64,000 nt of DNA from Vicia villosa (taxonomy: Eukaryota; Streptophyta; Magnoliopsida; Fabales; Fabaceae). The notes beneath the pieces were generated by a model that was not told where the DNA came from, did not search any database, and saw only the letters and a list, made by a program, of their open reading frames with translations. The stretch covers positions 124,001-188,000 of the forward strand of contig NW_026706167.1 of the NCBI RefSeq assembly GCF_029867415.1, written 5' to 3'. How positions within the stretch are numbered: the first letter of the stretch is position 1; every line of letters begins with the position of its first letter. Position numbers and translations under genes: made by a program. Of this stretch, positions 42,418 through 53,424 are shown one piece after another.

Positions 42418-42708
42418 TTATATGACCTTATATTTTACTAGCGCTGTCAATGAAGTTATAATGTTCTTTGTAGCCTCATAAACTTTCAAGATAATAAAAC
42501 AACAACCATCATTCGAGACAATATTTGAAGGTTCAGCAGGAGACTCCATCACATTCTTATCAATTTGCTTCTCAAATTGACCTTCAACATGATTTCTCCC
42601 ATCCTTATTTTCGAGGAATGCTGGAATTCTTGGTTTAGCAGGAATAAATACTCTATCTTCAAAGATTGTTTCAAGCCTACGATCTGGACTAGTTTGGTGA
42701 TGATTCAT
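42418..42708 (-). CDS. Small hypothetical protein, 96 residues
   Basis: ATG at 42708 opens a frame of 96 codons to TAA. The product begins MNHHQTSPDRRLETIFEDRV, is hydrophilic in its first half and has a mildly hydrophobic end (CCFIILKVYEATKNIITSL) that is too polar for a clear membrane span. I do not recognise a family. Upstream on the minus strand is a leader of ordinary plant appearance (ACAAACC-free, A/C-rich, preceded by CACGAACCCTAACC), and no transposon sequence overlaps it, so it is the best candidate here for a host gene or a gene fragment. It could also be a chance frame. Confidence 0.35.
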   Translation of the reverse strand: MNHHQTSPDRRLETIFEDRVFIPAKPRIPAFLENKDGRNHVEGQFEKQIDKNVMESPAEPSNIVSNDGCCFIILKVYEATKNIITSLTALVKYKVI

Positions 42709-43288
42709 TTGAATGAACTAATTTAGGAATTTTATTTTAATCTTTGATATTTTCAAGATCGATTTGATGGTTTGGTAAAAGAGAAATAAGAAATATTGTT
42801 TATGTAGTGGTTAGGGTTCGTGGAATTTTAAGAAAACCGAAAAAGGAAAAAATTTGGGAAGAAAAAAAAACAATAAAATTTGACATTTACTAATGTAATT
42901 TCTTTTTATCAGTCTAGACTTACAAAATAATATCTAAAATTTTGATTTTAAAAATATTGATTCAAATATTTAATTATTTGTTTAGCTTCACATTTTTATA
43001 AATATTTTTAAAAAATAGATAAATAATTCAAATTCCCGAAATTTAGGCTCATGTCCATTGTATACTAATATATTGTTTAATGTGCATTTATTTTAACAAA
43101 CTTTTTATTCAAATTAATTAATTCAATTATAAATAACAGAAAGAATATAAACATTATTTTATTTTATATGGTCAAATAAATAGTTTAATTTAGTTACATA
43201 ATTGCTTATCCATGTTGGGCTTCAACTAGAAAAGGTCTAACTAACCATAACTGATCTCATCTAGTCATCTATAACATCATTTACACAA
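42709..43288. other. AT-rich spacer; possible leader of the small ORF
   Basis: The first ~120 bp could be the promoter and leader of the minus-strand ORF at 42418. The rest is AT-rich without recognisable features. Confidence 0.35.
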
Positions 43289-43305
43289 ACTCCAACGACT
43301 ATTTT

Positions 43306-43463
43306 ATTTTTTTTGCTTTATAGCACCGGTTTAGTCCGGTTCGGGGGCGAGTTCTGGCATCAAGTGGTTCCATCCCCCTCCCGATCGCAGTTGCGGGGGA
43401 TCGAACCGTGGTTCTCCCTACCAAGTCCAGCGCCAATCACCACTGGACCAACTAACGATTGGT
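43306..43463 (-). mobile_element. tRNA-derived SINE with 17 bp target duplications
   Basis: On the minus strand the 158 bp unit holds an RNA polymerase III A box (TTAGTTGGTCCAGTGG) and B box (GGTTCGATCC) at tRNA-like spacing, then a unique body ending ACCGGTGCTATAAAG and an A-rich tail. It is flanked by ACTCCAACGACTATTTT at 43289-43305 and 43464-43480, identical over 17 bp, which is the mark of LINE-driven insertion. The body resembles the Au-type SINEs of flowering plants; that family name is from memory and should be checked. The fresh duplications suggest a fairly recent insertion. Confidence 0.85.
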
Positions 43464-43480
43464 ACTCCAACGACTATTTT

Positions 43481-44149
43481 GAGCTCGATACTTTCCAAGG
43501 AAATGTTGTCTTCAACTCTCGGAAATATTTATTTGGAGAGTTGAAAAACACTTATTGCAAAAGTATAAATGTTAGAGGTATTGTATGCTTAAATTTAAAA
43601 TCCTTTAATAAAGAGTATATAACAAAATAAACCTCAAAGATTTATAACCTATAACCTCTTGGATAATTATTCATCTAACTTCTTAGGTTTTGGTTAATGG
43701 AGGTTGTTGCTTAAGGGAATAAATGTAATAAAGATATGGTCTATAAAACAAATTTACTCACCACAATAATTTAGAATTTAAGAAACATTTATTCTAACGA
43801 TAGTTAATAATTGCACCCATAACTTCGATTAACCAATACTTTTGAAAGTGTTCTTTGAAAATAAGGAACAGTTTTCACGCTGCACACAACACTTTTCGAA
43901 TAGTTGAGAAAGTGTGCCAAAATTCAAGGATGAAAAAGTGTACCCAAATACAAGAATAGACATCACATTTTGAAATGTGAACATTGTAAGGTACCAAAGC
44001 AACATTTTTGTGATGATTCTTTTTGCTACTTTATTAAAAGTTCTCTTATATGCTCAATTTCCTTTTAATAAAATATCAATTTAAAATTCTTATATTAGTT
44101 AAATACTAGAATAAAAACATAAAAATCTGTTGGGTTTTATTATAAGATT
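43481..44149. other. Spacer, nothing recognised
   Basis: AT-rich, no ORF above background, no repeat termini seen. Confidence 0.5.
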
Positions 44150-44478
44150 GCTCAAACCCTCATTGGGTGTGTTTATTTCAAGGTTATCAAATGGATCCAT
44201 GAAGAAAAAGACAAGAAGACGATCTAAACCTACAAACACCAACCTATCCCACTATTCTATGCACAAAGTTCCATAATTTACATCAATATTGAGGTTTCTA
44301 TGCATAGCACATCTAGTGACTATGTTGTGTCTAATGGTATCTTGTATATCTTTATTAGTATCCTGTTGCACAAAAACCTTAGCATTTTAACTCTTCAAAT
44401 TTCATATATTGTCTCAGCTATAGCAAGCTTTAAAACCTTTCTCCTCCAACCCTTTCTCTTGGTTTCGTGAATGATTCA
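44150..44478 (-). pseudogene. 3' end of the LINE split by a solo LTR
   Basis: On the minus strand the sequence continues the LINE of 46905-47800 beyond the solo LTR: a frame with LAIAETIYE-like text is followed by a short degenerate C-terminus and a 3' untranslated part. Stops and frame changes are frequent. The 3' boundary is approximate, as no poly(A) tail is clear. Confidence 0.5.
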
Positions 44479-44588
44479 TGTAACACCCTTCTAAATTTCG
44501 CGGCAATTAAATAAAAATTTCAGAGTAAACATGAAAACAAGGGTGCCACAATTCAATAAAACAATTTATTATAACTCACTTGCTATGC

Positions 44589-44730
44589 TTCACTAATGAA
44601 CAATCATCAATTTAATAAAATTATGTTTCTACACAGCGGAATATTCATCATACGGATAATTCACTAATGAACAATCATCAATTTAATAAAATTATGTTTC
44701 TACACAGCGGAATATTCATCATACGGATAA
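44589..44730. repeat. 71 bp exact tandem duplication in the solo LTR
   Basis: Two copies of a 71 bp unit starting TTCACTAATGAACAATC, at 44589 and 44660, are identical by eye. Exact identity indicates a recent duplication. Confidence 0.9.
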
Positions 44731-45937
44731 GCATAACATAATATCCCACAAAATTAATACAATAACAACAGAGTATCATCATAAACTCTAAACTAGCGTT
44801 CCTCAGTGTTACAATATCAGAGCATGACACCGACGCTATACTTAAACAAACTGGCCTATGAGCTATCCTCACCAAAGCCAAAAGTCGCTACTTGCCAATC
44901 TAAAAATGTCAACAGTAAGGGTGAGTCTCATTCAAATTAACAAATGTTATTGAATCATAAATAACAATTCCTCATAAATACATCATTCACCCAATTAAAA
45001 ACATATTCAGAATTCAGACAAGTTTCATCCTCATCAAAACCAACACATCATAACAAAATCATAACACTGGAAAACATCCAATCATGTTATAAAATCATGC
45101 ATATGTAATGACTGACACTATGCATGTGGTACCAACATCATCAATGGGAATAACCCACCGATCGATCGAACATCATCAAGATACGGCCCTACCAGCACAA
45201 ATTCCACACAATGGGAATTATGCCCTTCATTGAATCCACAACATCATCTGGATTCAGCCTTCAACATATGATTATGAATGAGTGCAAACATATATGAAAC
45301 ATACTTATACCATCGTCAAGTCTATGAGTAACGTCATCCAATACTCAAACCATCATCATCATCATCGTCAAAGCATGTTTAATACATTAGCATCATTCGA
45401 ATATAATCATATCATCATCATCATTAAGAACATACATGTATCCGCATCAATCATCATCGTCATCATCATCCATAAAGAACATACATGTATTCACATCTTC
45501 CAAAACAAATCAATCATCATTATACAATTCTCAACAATCATCACATAATCATGTTTTCAAACACATCATATATTGTCACATTTCACCATATATGTCAACA
45601 ATACATCATCCATCAAACTAACAAAATATTTACATCATACTCATATCCTCGTATAGAGTATCTCATAAACTTCACCATCCAATCAAACAAACCATCATAC
45701 GACTCATATTTTAAACATAGCATGTATCGTCATATCTCATCGTATATGTCCACAACACATCATTCATCAAAACGAGCAAATCATGGTTTAAAAATATATT
45801 CGAGCTACTGCTCATTTCATCATTATAACACAAAGAATATTTCATAAGCTTCATCCTGCTCGAAACGACACTTAAAAAGGAGTTACGGATCAAAAGTTAT
45901 GACATTTCAAAGTTTGGAAAATTTTGCATACAGCAGA

Positions 45938-46030
45938 GTCCGCTCAGCGGACCACCAGCGGGACTAGGCAGTAACTTGCAATTTTCGCAGCTCCGCTTAA
46001 CGAACATATCCCCACTTAGCGGACATGCGA
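45938..46030. repeat. Short CGCTTAGCGG-type motif cluster in the second solo LTR
   Basis: The position corresponds to 5831-6019 of the first solo LTR: CCGCTCAGCGGACC, CCAGCGGGACTAGG, CCGCTTAACG and CACTTAGCGGAC follow one another, with CGGATCAAAAGTTATGA before and GCAGATTCTCAGG after. Confidence 0.6.
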
Positions 46031-46904
46031 TTCTGCAGATTCTCAGGTCTACGACAGACCTGCGATTTCACACATCCTCAACCCAAAATCGATTCAAGTT
46101 GATCAAATACCACAAAAACAGCCACATAACATATATCTTACACACCTATAACATATATTATGCATCATCAAACATCATACAACAACAAATTCATACCAAA
46201 ACATATATTCACACACAAATATACACAGAAATTAACATAGGTAACATCGAATTATATGTTCTATTAAAAAATTATTCCAAAACCCAAACTCTATCATACG
46301 ACTCAATTGACATGAAATAATATACCTATATCAGTCCTATTATCCATAACCCGATAATAGATGTTAATCGGAAGAGTCCTCCCTTACCTTAGCCCAGAAT
46401 TTGGACTTTTCCCCTTCTCCATCAAACCCGTAAGCCATTTTTCCTCAAATTCAGCAAGAATCTCCAATCTTCAAACTCGCTTATCTCCCTCATCAATAAA
46501 TTCCCTGACACGAATTAATATATCAAATCGAAGGAAATTTTGTGTAGAATCTGAATCTTCAAGAATTACCTGATTTGGAGCTACGAGCAGGAAGTTATGA
46601 CTCGTTTTGTGAAGGTTGCACCATGAATACGAAAATGGGTCTTTGTCCATGAGCTCTCTCCTTCTTCCTCTTAGGTTTTCCTCTTTTATTTTCCAATTTC
46701 CTTATTTTTCTTATTTTATGAAAATAAATTATAATTTTAGAAAAGGGCTTACTAACATAGCACCCCCTCTTTACTAACACCACACTTGGCCCAATAGCCC
46801 ATCTCATAATTTTCCAAATAATTTAACAAAATACCAAATAATTCTAAATAATAATTTAATTTCCAATTAAATTAAAATTAGAAAAAATGGGGTGTTACAA
46901 TCCA

Positions 46905-47800
46905 CATTCTCTCCATGCTCCAAGCAAAAGGGTCTTATAGAAGCCAATCCACTCCAGAATTCCTTTCCAAATATTTCTTGAGTTTGTACAATCAAAGAAG
47001 AGGTGGTCTATATTTTCATTGAGATCGCGATACATACACTTACAATCTGTTATCACTCCACACTTTTCCAGTATTTCTTTTGTTGCAAGTCTCACATTTA
47101 GAATGAGCCAAAGAATGAAAACTGACCTGTGGCGAGCTGGTTTATTGAAGAAGATTATTTTCCATTCAACTTGATATTTTTCTCCTCTCAGCTCTTTATA
47201 CATAGTTGCCATTTGATACTTGCCTATATGCATGGCTTCTTCCCAATACTGAGTTTGCTCCACTTTTTTCTGTGATTTTCAGAATGTTTCTAGATGTCCA
47301 CGAGCAGTGTTGAGGAGTTTTCCCAGTTCTAATATCACGATTCTTGATATAGTAGGTATTAATCCACTTTACCCATTGCTAGTATGATTTTCTTTGAATG
47401 TTCCAGATGAGCTTCCCCATAATTGCTTGGTTCCATTCCAAGAGGGATGTGATATTTAGACCTCCTGCACACTTACGATTGCACACCTTGGCCCAAGCAA
47501 TTGGTGCCTTTTTATTGATCTCCTCTTTACCACTGCACAGAAAACGTCTGCTGATGGCTTCCAAATGCTTTATGACTTTTTTTGGGAGAGGGAAAACCTG
47601 CATCCAAAAGGTTGAAATAGTAAACAATACACTATGAATCAATTGTTAACAGCCAGCATAGCTAAGAAGCCTTGCATTCCATTGTTTAATCTTGACAGCT
47701 ATATTATCAATTAGGGGCCGACATTGTTGAAAAGTCAATTTCCTACTTGATAAGGGAACCCCTATATATTTAAATGGTAACATACCATTGGAGAAATTAG
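46905..47800 (-). pseudogene. LINE remnant, 3' coding part
   Basis: Minus-strand frames give VPLSSRKLTF and KIKQWNARLLSYAG (47640-47770), WAKVCNRKCAGGLNITSL (47379-47642) and, at 46895-47263, the zinc-binding region (KPARHRSVFILWLILNVRLA, CKCMYRDLNENIDHLFFDC). This is the post-RT part of a plant LINE, with stops and frame changes. RT itself is not present in the window for this copy. Confidence 0.8.
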
Positions 47801-48185
47801 TCACTTCTAAGATTTTCTATCTGAGAGTATCATGTTGATTTAAATGATAGTATTTACATATTACATAATAAAATAACTCCTTTAATTTTTGTTTTGTTTT
47901 TATTCCCTACACAAAAATATTTTTAATAGTGTTTTTTAAACTTTTAATAGCGCATTAAGGCGCTATTAAAACTACCACTATTATAAGTTGACTAGCTATG
48001 ATAGCGTTTTTAAGTGTTATTAATAGTGAAGTCTTTAATACCGTTTTCTTAAAAATGATATCATAGTTTTTTTTAATCAGAAAAGAGAAATATAATTAAA
48101 ATAAAAGGGGAATACAAAGATCACAAGGGGGACCAAACTAAGACCCCTTAAAATTGAATTCTAAGTCTAGGAGTATCATCCTTGT
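47801..48185. other. AT-rich spacer with a 12 bp inverted repeat
   Basis: TTTTAATAGCGC (47942-47953) and GCGCTATTAAAA (47960-47971) are perfect inverted copies around ATTAAG, with further AGCG words nearby. Such GCGC repeats occur near the ends of CACTA-type elements, but no CACTA terminus was found. Confidence 0.35.
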
Positions 48186-49074
48186 TGTAACACCCGTATT
48201 GTAATTTTTTATTTATTTGGATTATTTTAGTAATTATTGAGTTTTGGCATATTTTGAGCGACCGAGTCGGTATTTTACGGGATAGCGGATCGAGAGTTAA
48301 TAATGAATTTTATTATTTTTAGCAATTAAAAATATTAGTATATTAATACTTGGAATTTGGGGAATATTTCGAGTAATTAAAATTAATCCGAGTAAATTGA
48401 GACATAGAGTTGTTAGGAGGTATACGGTAGTTAATTAAATGGGCTAGAGGTGCGGTATTGTGCGTGCATTGTAGTTGGCCCAATTAGAATTAGTGAGGTA
48501 GTATCACTTAGGTTTGCAGAAGCCAAAAACATAACTTGAGGCATTTGGAAAAATAGCAGAGTAGCAGAAGGAGAAAATAGGAGGAGAAGAGAGTACGGGC
48601 AATTAGCTTAGCGGAATAATTTTGGGGATTTCGACCGGAACAAAAATTAGAGCGACCTTCGATCCAAAGGTAAGGGTGGGGTTCTTGCTCTATAAACGGG
48701 GAGATGATGAATTGTATGTGGGGTTCAGAGAACTAATATTGTCTCTTTATTTAGGTTCATTTTTCTAATATGTGTGATATTGTTGTGTTTACGTTCTGGA
48801 AATTGTATGTAAGAATAGGTTTCTATGTGATTATTACTTGATTATGTGTTGTCTTCGATTTGGAATTAAATTGGAATTATGATCGATAATAATTTTTGTG
48901 TTGAGAATAAATCGTGATGTAATGATGAAGAGTTTTCTGGAATTGAAATATTTTCTGGGTTGTGAGTTGGTGAGGACGAGGAAGAAATAAACTGGAAAAA
49001 GGAAGAAAATAGTTAAGGGGCTGGGGCCATAGTTGGAGGGACAGACGTCCCTTAAGTGGAAAGTTGGGGAATAC
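48186..49074 (+). mobile_element. Truncated LTR fragment beginning TGTAACACCC
   Basis: The fragment starts TGTAACACCCGTATTG and reads in the opposite direction to the solo LTRs. The start and general style (GGTAAGGGTGGGG near 48670) fit a Tekay-like LTR, but no matching end or duplication exists. Confidence 0.45.
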
Positions 49075-49253
49075 CTATCGCTACCGCGAAAATTAACAGA
49101 GTCGCCACTAACATATTTATCCTGAAAAGGAAGGGAATGCCAGCAAACCACAAAATAAAACAACGGTCTCACGACCAGAGAAAAGGGTAAGGGAGTCGGT
49201 TACGCGAGGGGAAGGTATTAGCACCCCTCGCGCCCATCGTACTTGATGGTATC
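49075..49253. mobile_element. Ogre-like LTR-end fragment
   Basis: The text ACAGAGTCGCCACTAAC, then GTCGGTTACGCGAGGGGAAGG and TATTAGCACCCCTCGC, is characteristic of the LTR region of Ogre/Tat-type gypsy elements of legumes. GCGAGGGG (49204-49211) and CCCCTCGC (49224-49231) form a hairpin. The fragment is cut on the right by the Athila-like LTR. Confidence 0.55.
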
Positions 49254-50424
49254 TGTTAGGAGTTAATTAATGGTAAATTCATGTGTTAATATAAGTAATT
49301 TCTGATCTAAACTAATGCAAATGGTGATAGATCCATAGGTTTTTAATGAGAATTGAACTAAAAAGGTTTAGTTCATGTGTAAAGCAAATCGAATCACTTG
49401 TGGGTATTATTGATGCAGGTTTAGAGCTGAAATGGAGCTTTAGGAAAACATGAAGAGGAAAGAAAGCTGGAAGTCTCAAAGGCAAAACAAAAAGATGAAG
49501 TTTGACAAGGGCGCGCCGCGGGAGTTCTAGCCAGAGCCGCGGCAAAGTTTCTGTTTTTGATCGCGCCGCGCGCATCCGTTGCCGCGCCGCGGCCTCGGCG
49601 TTACAAGCCCAAAACTTATAAATAAAAGCCCTAGCTTCCAAGTGAAAGAGAGATCTTTTGTGAGCGAAATTAGGAGAGCATTCTGAGTTTGCAGTCACGA
49701 ACAACAATTGAAGGCCAATTCTTTACCAATTGAAGAAATTCCGTTGAAGAAGATGAATCCCTCCATTGATTCTTGTGTGTTCTTCATGTCTATGGAGAGC
49801 TAAATTCCTCTTGTTGAGTTTAAGGTAGTAGTTAACCTATGAATATACAATACCATTGATTCTTTCCTATGAACAATTGTTTGAATTTTATTATCAATAA
49901 GAAACCTTGCTTTTAATTTACATCATTGTTGAATCCTTGATCGAAAGAGAGGATTTTTACTTTTGCCCTAGGTTACTATATTGATTCAATTGCAATTTGC
50001 AGAGATGGAATTGTGATTGGGTTTTCATAATTATCGTTCCTAATTACTATTATCGTTATTGATATTTGGAGAGATCGAATCTCATACCGGTAAAAGTTAT
50101 CTAATTTGGTTTGCAGACATGGAATCATATTTGAGGATAAGTGAAGATAATAGTTCAAATGATTGTTCAATTGTGAATTAATCCATAAGTTGTATAGGAA
50201 TAGGTTGATGAACCCTAAAAGCTCAACATATTTCCTTAATCGTTAACAAATTCTCATTATTTGCATTCTTATTATTATTTAGATTTGACAATATTAGAAT
50301 CATAAAACAAATCCAATTACTGTTTCTCACTCAAAATAAACAACTATAGAACGGCAGTGATATTAACCAATCCCTGTGGATACGATATATTACCAAAAAT
50401 ATTTACCCACAAATACTTTCAACA
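49254..50424 (+). repeat. 5' LTR of the Athila-like element
   Basis: TGTTAGGAGT to ACTTTCAACA, 1171 bp. A likely core promoter TTATAAATAAAAG lies near 49616. Against the 3' LTR the first ~535 bp differ at about 29 positions, the last ~636 bp at about three, with no length differences. Confidence 0.92.
49510..49601. repeat. GCGCCGCG motif cluster in the LTR
   Basis: Four units of the type GCGCCGCGG stand within 92 bp of otherwise AT-rich sequence. The cluster lies just before the TATA box and recurs in the 3' LTR (56774-56868). Confidence 0.85.
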
Positions 50425-50427
50425 AAT

Positions 50428-50445
50428 TGGCGCCGTTGCCGGGGA
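50428..50445 (+). promoter_or_regulatory. Primer binding site, tRNA-Asp type
   Basis: TGGCGCCGTTGCCGGGGA starts three bases after the LTR end and is complementary to the 3' end of plant tRNA-Asp, as is typical of Athila elements. Confidence 0.92.
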
Positions 50446-50552
50446 TTGGTGTCAATATTGCACGCATTGCAATAGTTCTTATTTTGAGTTTTAATTTTTA
50501 TTTTCTCGATTTGGTTGTTTCACGTGTTTGCTAGTTTTGCAGAAGTTCGTGT

Positions 50553-53291
50553 ATGCGCAGCAAAGTTCCCAGTGATCAACTTCTTTTTGATCCCGAGATC
50601 GAAAGGACCGCTAGGAGGTTAAATAGCAAAGCACGAAGAAGAGCAAACATAGCAAGAACAAGAGACAACGCAACCGCGACATCGTCACAACAACTTGAAA
50701 CTATTGACGAGTCGCAAGAAGAACTTTTCTTTCACGAACTATTCACGGAAGAAGAATCGGAAGTTATTATACAACCTACTGTTGTCAACATGGCTGCTAC
50801 TGGTCCATGTGCCGATAGCCCAAGGCTCAACCCACAGTTCGCTGGAACTGCCGCCAACGGGCGGATTTCAGAATTGAAGACCGGTATCATACAGTTGGTG
50901 TGTGCAAGCCCTTTCGCCGGATTGGATCACGAAGATCCGTATACACATCTTACTAAATTCTATGTGTTAGCAGGTACAACTGGTGTAGCTCAAGCTGATG
51001 AAGAAGCATTGTTCAAGAGGTTGTTCCCACACTCTTTGTTATCTAAGGCAAAAGATTGGTATCTGGATCAACCCGAAACAGTGATGACTGATTGGAACAC
51101 CTTAGAAGAAAAATTTCTGGAAAGGTTTTACTCTCAAAACCGATTCTTTGAAGCAAAAATAGCGATAGCAGTATTTTCTCAAGGCAGTAATGAATCATTG
51201 AATGAAGCATGGGAAAGGTATAAAGCTATGTTGAGAAAATGCAAAGGACACGGTTTTGCGGAAGTTGATCAAATCCACATGTTCCGTAATGGTCTCACAG
51301 CTACAAACAAGACACTCTTGGATGCCACAGCTGGTGGTTCACTCATGTCCAAGACACCTGCTGAAGCTACTCAGATAATAGAGCGAATGGCTCTAAATGA
51401 TCGTCAGGGCAACCATGATCGAACGGTCAGAGATAGGAAACCCGGAGTATTGGAGTTGAACAATAGTGATGCTCTACTTGCTCAGAATAAATTGCTAACC
51501 TCACAAGTGGAGCTTTTAACACAACAAATGTCCAAACTTCCACAACAAATCAAAGAGCTGAATGGAGTTTCAAATTCTTATCAGGTTGCTAAGTGTGAAT
51601 TGTGTAAGTGAGATCATCAAACTGGATTTTGCCCACCAGTCTTGGCAGAAGAAGTGCACTATATGAATAACAACCAAGGATCAAGGCAAAATCAACATCC
51701 AAATCCTCCGCCATATCAACAGAATTATCCTCCGAGGAATAACAACCAAGGGTATCAACAAAGACCCAACAATCAAGGGTATCAGCAACAAACTTTTCAA
51801 CCATACAATCAACCGCCGCCACCACAACAAGGAGGACAATCTAAGTTATAAGAGACCATGAATCAATTCATGCAAATGTCAATGACAAATCAGAAGAACC
51901 AGGAAGCTGCAATTAAAAATCTGGAAACTCAAGTAGGGCAACTGGCTAAACAAATTGCAGCTACTCAGTCAAATGCAACATTCTCCGCCAACACTCAAGA
52001 TAATCCTAAAGAGCATTGTAAAGCAGTGGTGACTAGAACCGGTGAGAAAGGCGCTGAGAAAGAAGTTGAAATCAATGATACCGAGAAAGAGGATAATAAT
52101 CAGGCTGCGGAAGATGAGGAGAATGAAATCATAGTGAGCACCATGAGCAAAGATGCTGAAAGAGAAATAGATGAGACCAAGAAAGAAAGAGGGATGACAG
52201 AGAAAAGAAAAAGTTCTAAGAAAAAGAAGGTAGATCATGTGATACCAAGCCAACATCTACCATACCCCCACGCTCCGTCAAAGAAGGACAATGCCAGGCA
52301 ATATACCAGGTTTATGAGCATCTTCAAACAACTCCACATAAACATACCATTTGCCGAAGCATTAGAGCAAATGCCCAAATATGCTAAATTTATGAAGAAA
52401 ATGCTCACAAAGAAAAAGGGATGCACAGATGAAGAAACTGTGGGGCTTGATGCTCAATGTAGTGCTATAATCCAAAGAACTACTCCAAGAAAGGAATCCG
52501 ATCCGGGGCGAGTAACTTTACCATTAAATATTGGAGGTAATTTCACTGGTGATGGGTTAATTGATCTGGGGTCGAGCATCAACTTAATCCCTTTATCCAT
52601 TGTCAAGAAGCTAGGGAATATTGTAATGAAGCCTACCAGTATGACATTACAATTGGCCGACAAGTCTATCACTTCACCCTATGGAGTGATTCAGGATCTG
52701 CTAATTAAAGTAGACAAATTCTTTTTCCCGGTAGACTTTGTGGTTGTTGACATGGAAGAAGATCATGAGGTACCTGTGATTCTAGGAAGGCCATTCATGA
52801 AAACCGCTCGAATGATGATTGATCTGGATGAAGGGATCATGACAATAAGGGTGCAAGATGAAGAGGTAAAGTTTACTCTGTTCAAGGCCAAGAAGCATCT
52901 TAAGAACAAGAGTGATATCTTCCAAATCGATGCAACTAAGGGAGCAACCAAGGAAGACAAAACTCAAACTCCGAGCTACTTCCAAGTTGGACAAGAGGTA
53001 CTCCTGTGCAACTCAAAACTAAGATGTCTCTCGGGTAAAGCAACAATAAAATGGTCTGGACCACTGATAGTAAAAGATATATGCGACCACGGTGCCATTA
53101 TGGATGACGTGTACGAGCGCAACATAAACAACGCGTCTGTACATACAACACGACAAGCAAACCGCGAGGACACAAGACACAGAATGACAAGGACCTTTTG
53201 TGGGGCGCCGCGACGCCAAACAGAGATATTTGCGCGTCGCGGGAGTGACCTTGCGCGCCGCGGTAGTGTGAAAATAGAAAATAGATTTTAA
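50553..53291 (+). pseudogene. gag: gag-protease frame of the Athila-like element, joined to an integrase tail; two nonsense codons
   Basis: One frame runs from ATG 50553 to 53291 with two in-frame stops: TGA at 51609-51611, inside the zinc-knuckle region (CELC, then DHQTGFC), and TAA at 51849-51851. Residues about 100-270 are the gypsy gag core (LTKFYVLAG, KAKDWYLDQ, FLERFYSQNRF). A Gln/Asn/Pro-rich linker and a Lys/Glu-rich part follow. The protease at about 52550-52800 has LIDLGSSINLIPLS, the Athila form of the active site. At about 52970 the frame jumps to YFQVGQEVLLCNSKL...WSGPLIV, which normally lies after the integrase core. RT, RNase H and the integrase core are therefore deleted in frame. 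The end (53200-53291) has the GC-rich motif. Confidence 0.88.
53204..53264. repeat. GCGCCGCG motif cluster at the end of the gag-pol frame
   Basis: Three units (GGCGCCGCGACG, GCGCGTCGCGGG, GCGCGCCGCGG) lie within about 60 bp and are translated as Arg-rich residues. The units are those of the LTR cluster. Confidence 0.8.
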
Positions 53292-53424
53292 TTTGAAAAC
53301 TGCTCACTTCCCCCTCATTCTGTGTTTTCAAACCTCCAACTCCTCAGAGCGAAATTTCGCGAATCTGCAGTAATACCCACTAATCTTGATCATTCTCACT
53401 CATCATTACTCAATCTACAGCAAG

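Larger units (their letters stand above)
44479..46899 (-). mobile_element. Second solo LTR of the TGTAACACCC family
   Basis: 2421 bp from TGTAACACCC to GGGTGTTACA, related to 4715-6640 by ends and by internal blocks (CACAATGGGAATTATG, GTAAGGGTGAGTCTCATTCA). Flanks are ATTCA (44474-44478) and ATCCA (46900-46904), a target duplication with one change. It splits a minus-strand LINE. A low-complexity CATCATCATC region at 45340-45480 gives spurious ORFs. Confidence 0.78.

Noticed and set aside
43306..43463. tRNA gene
   Set aside because: A and B boxes are present, but the body does not fold to a full tRNA, and the tail with 17 bp duplications identifies a SINE.
45282..45847. His/Ile-rich ORFs on the plus strand
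   Set aside because: They arise from CATCATCATC low-complexity sequence inside the second solo LTR.
47942..47971. CACTA-type transposon end
   Set aside because: A 12 bp GCGC inverted repeat alone is not enough; no CACTA/CACTG terminus or 3 bp duplication was found.
49510..49601. CpG island of a host gene
   Set aside because: The cluster is under 100 bp, repeated in both LTRs and twice internally, so it belongs to the transposon.
51589..51825. Minus-strand ORF opposite the Gln/Asn/Pro-rich gag linker
   Set aside because: It is the antisense shadow of repetitive CAA/AAC-rich codons; no start context or family.
53019..53331. Several overlapping minus-strand ORFs near the end of the Athila-like gag-pol frame
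   Set aside because: They are shadows produced by the GC-rich motif, which lacks stops on either strand.
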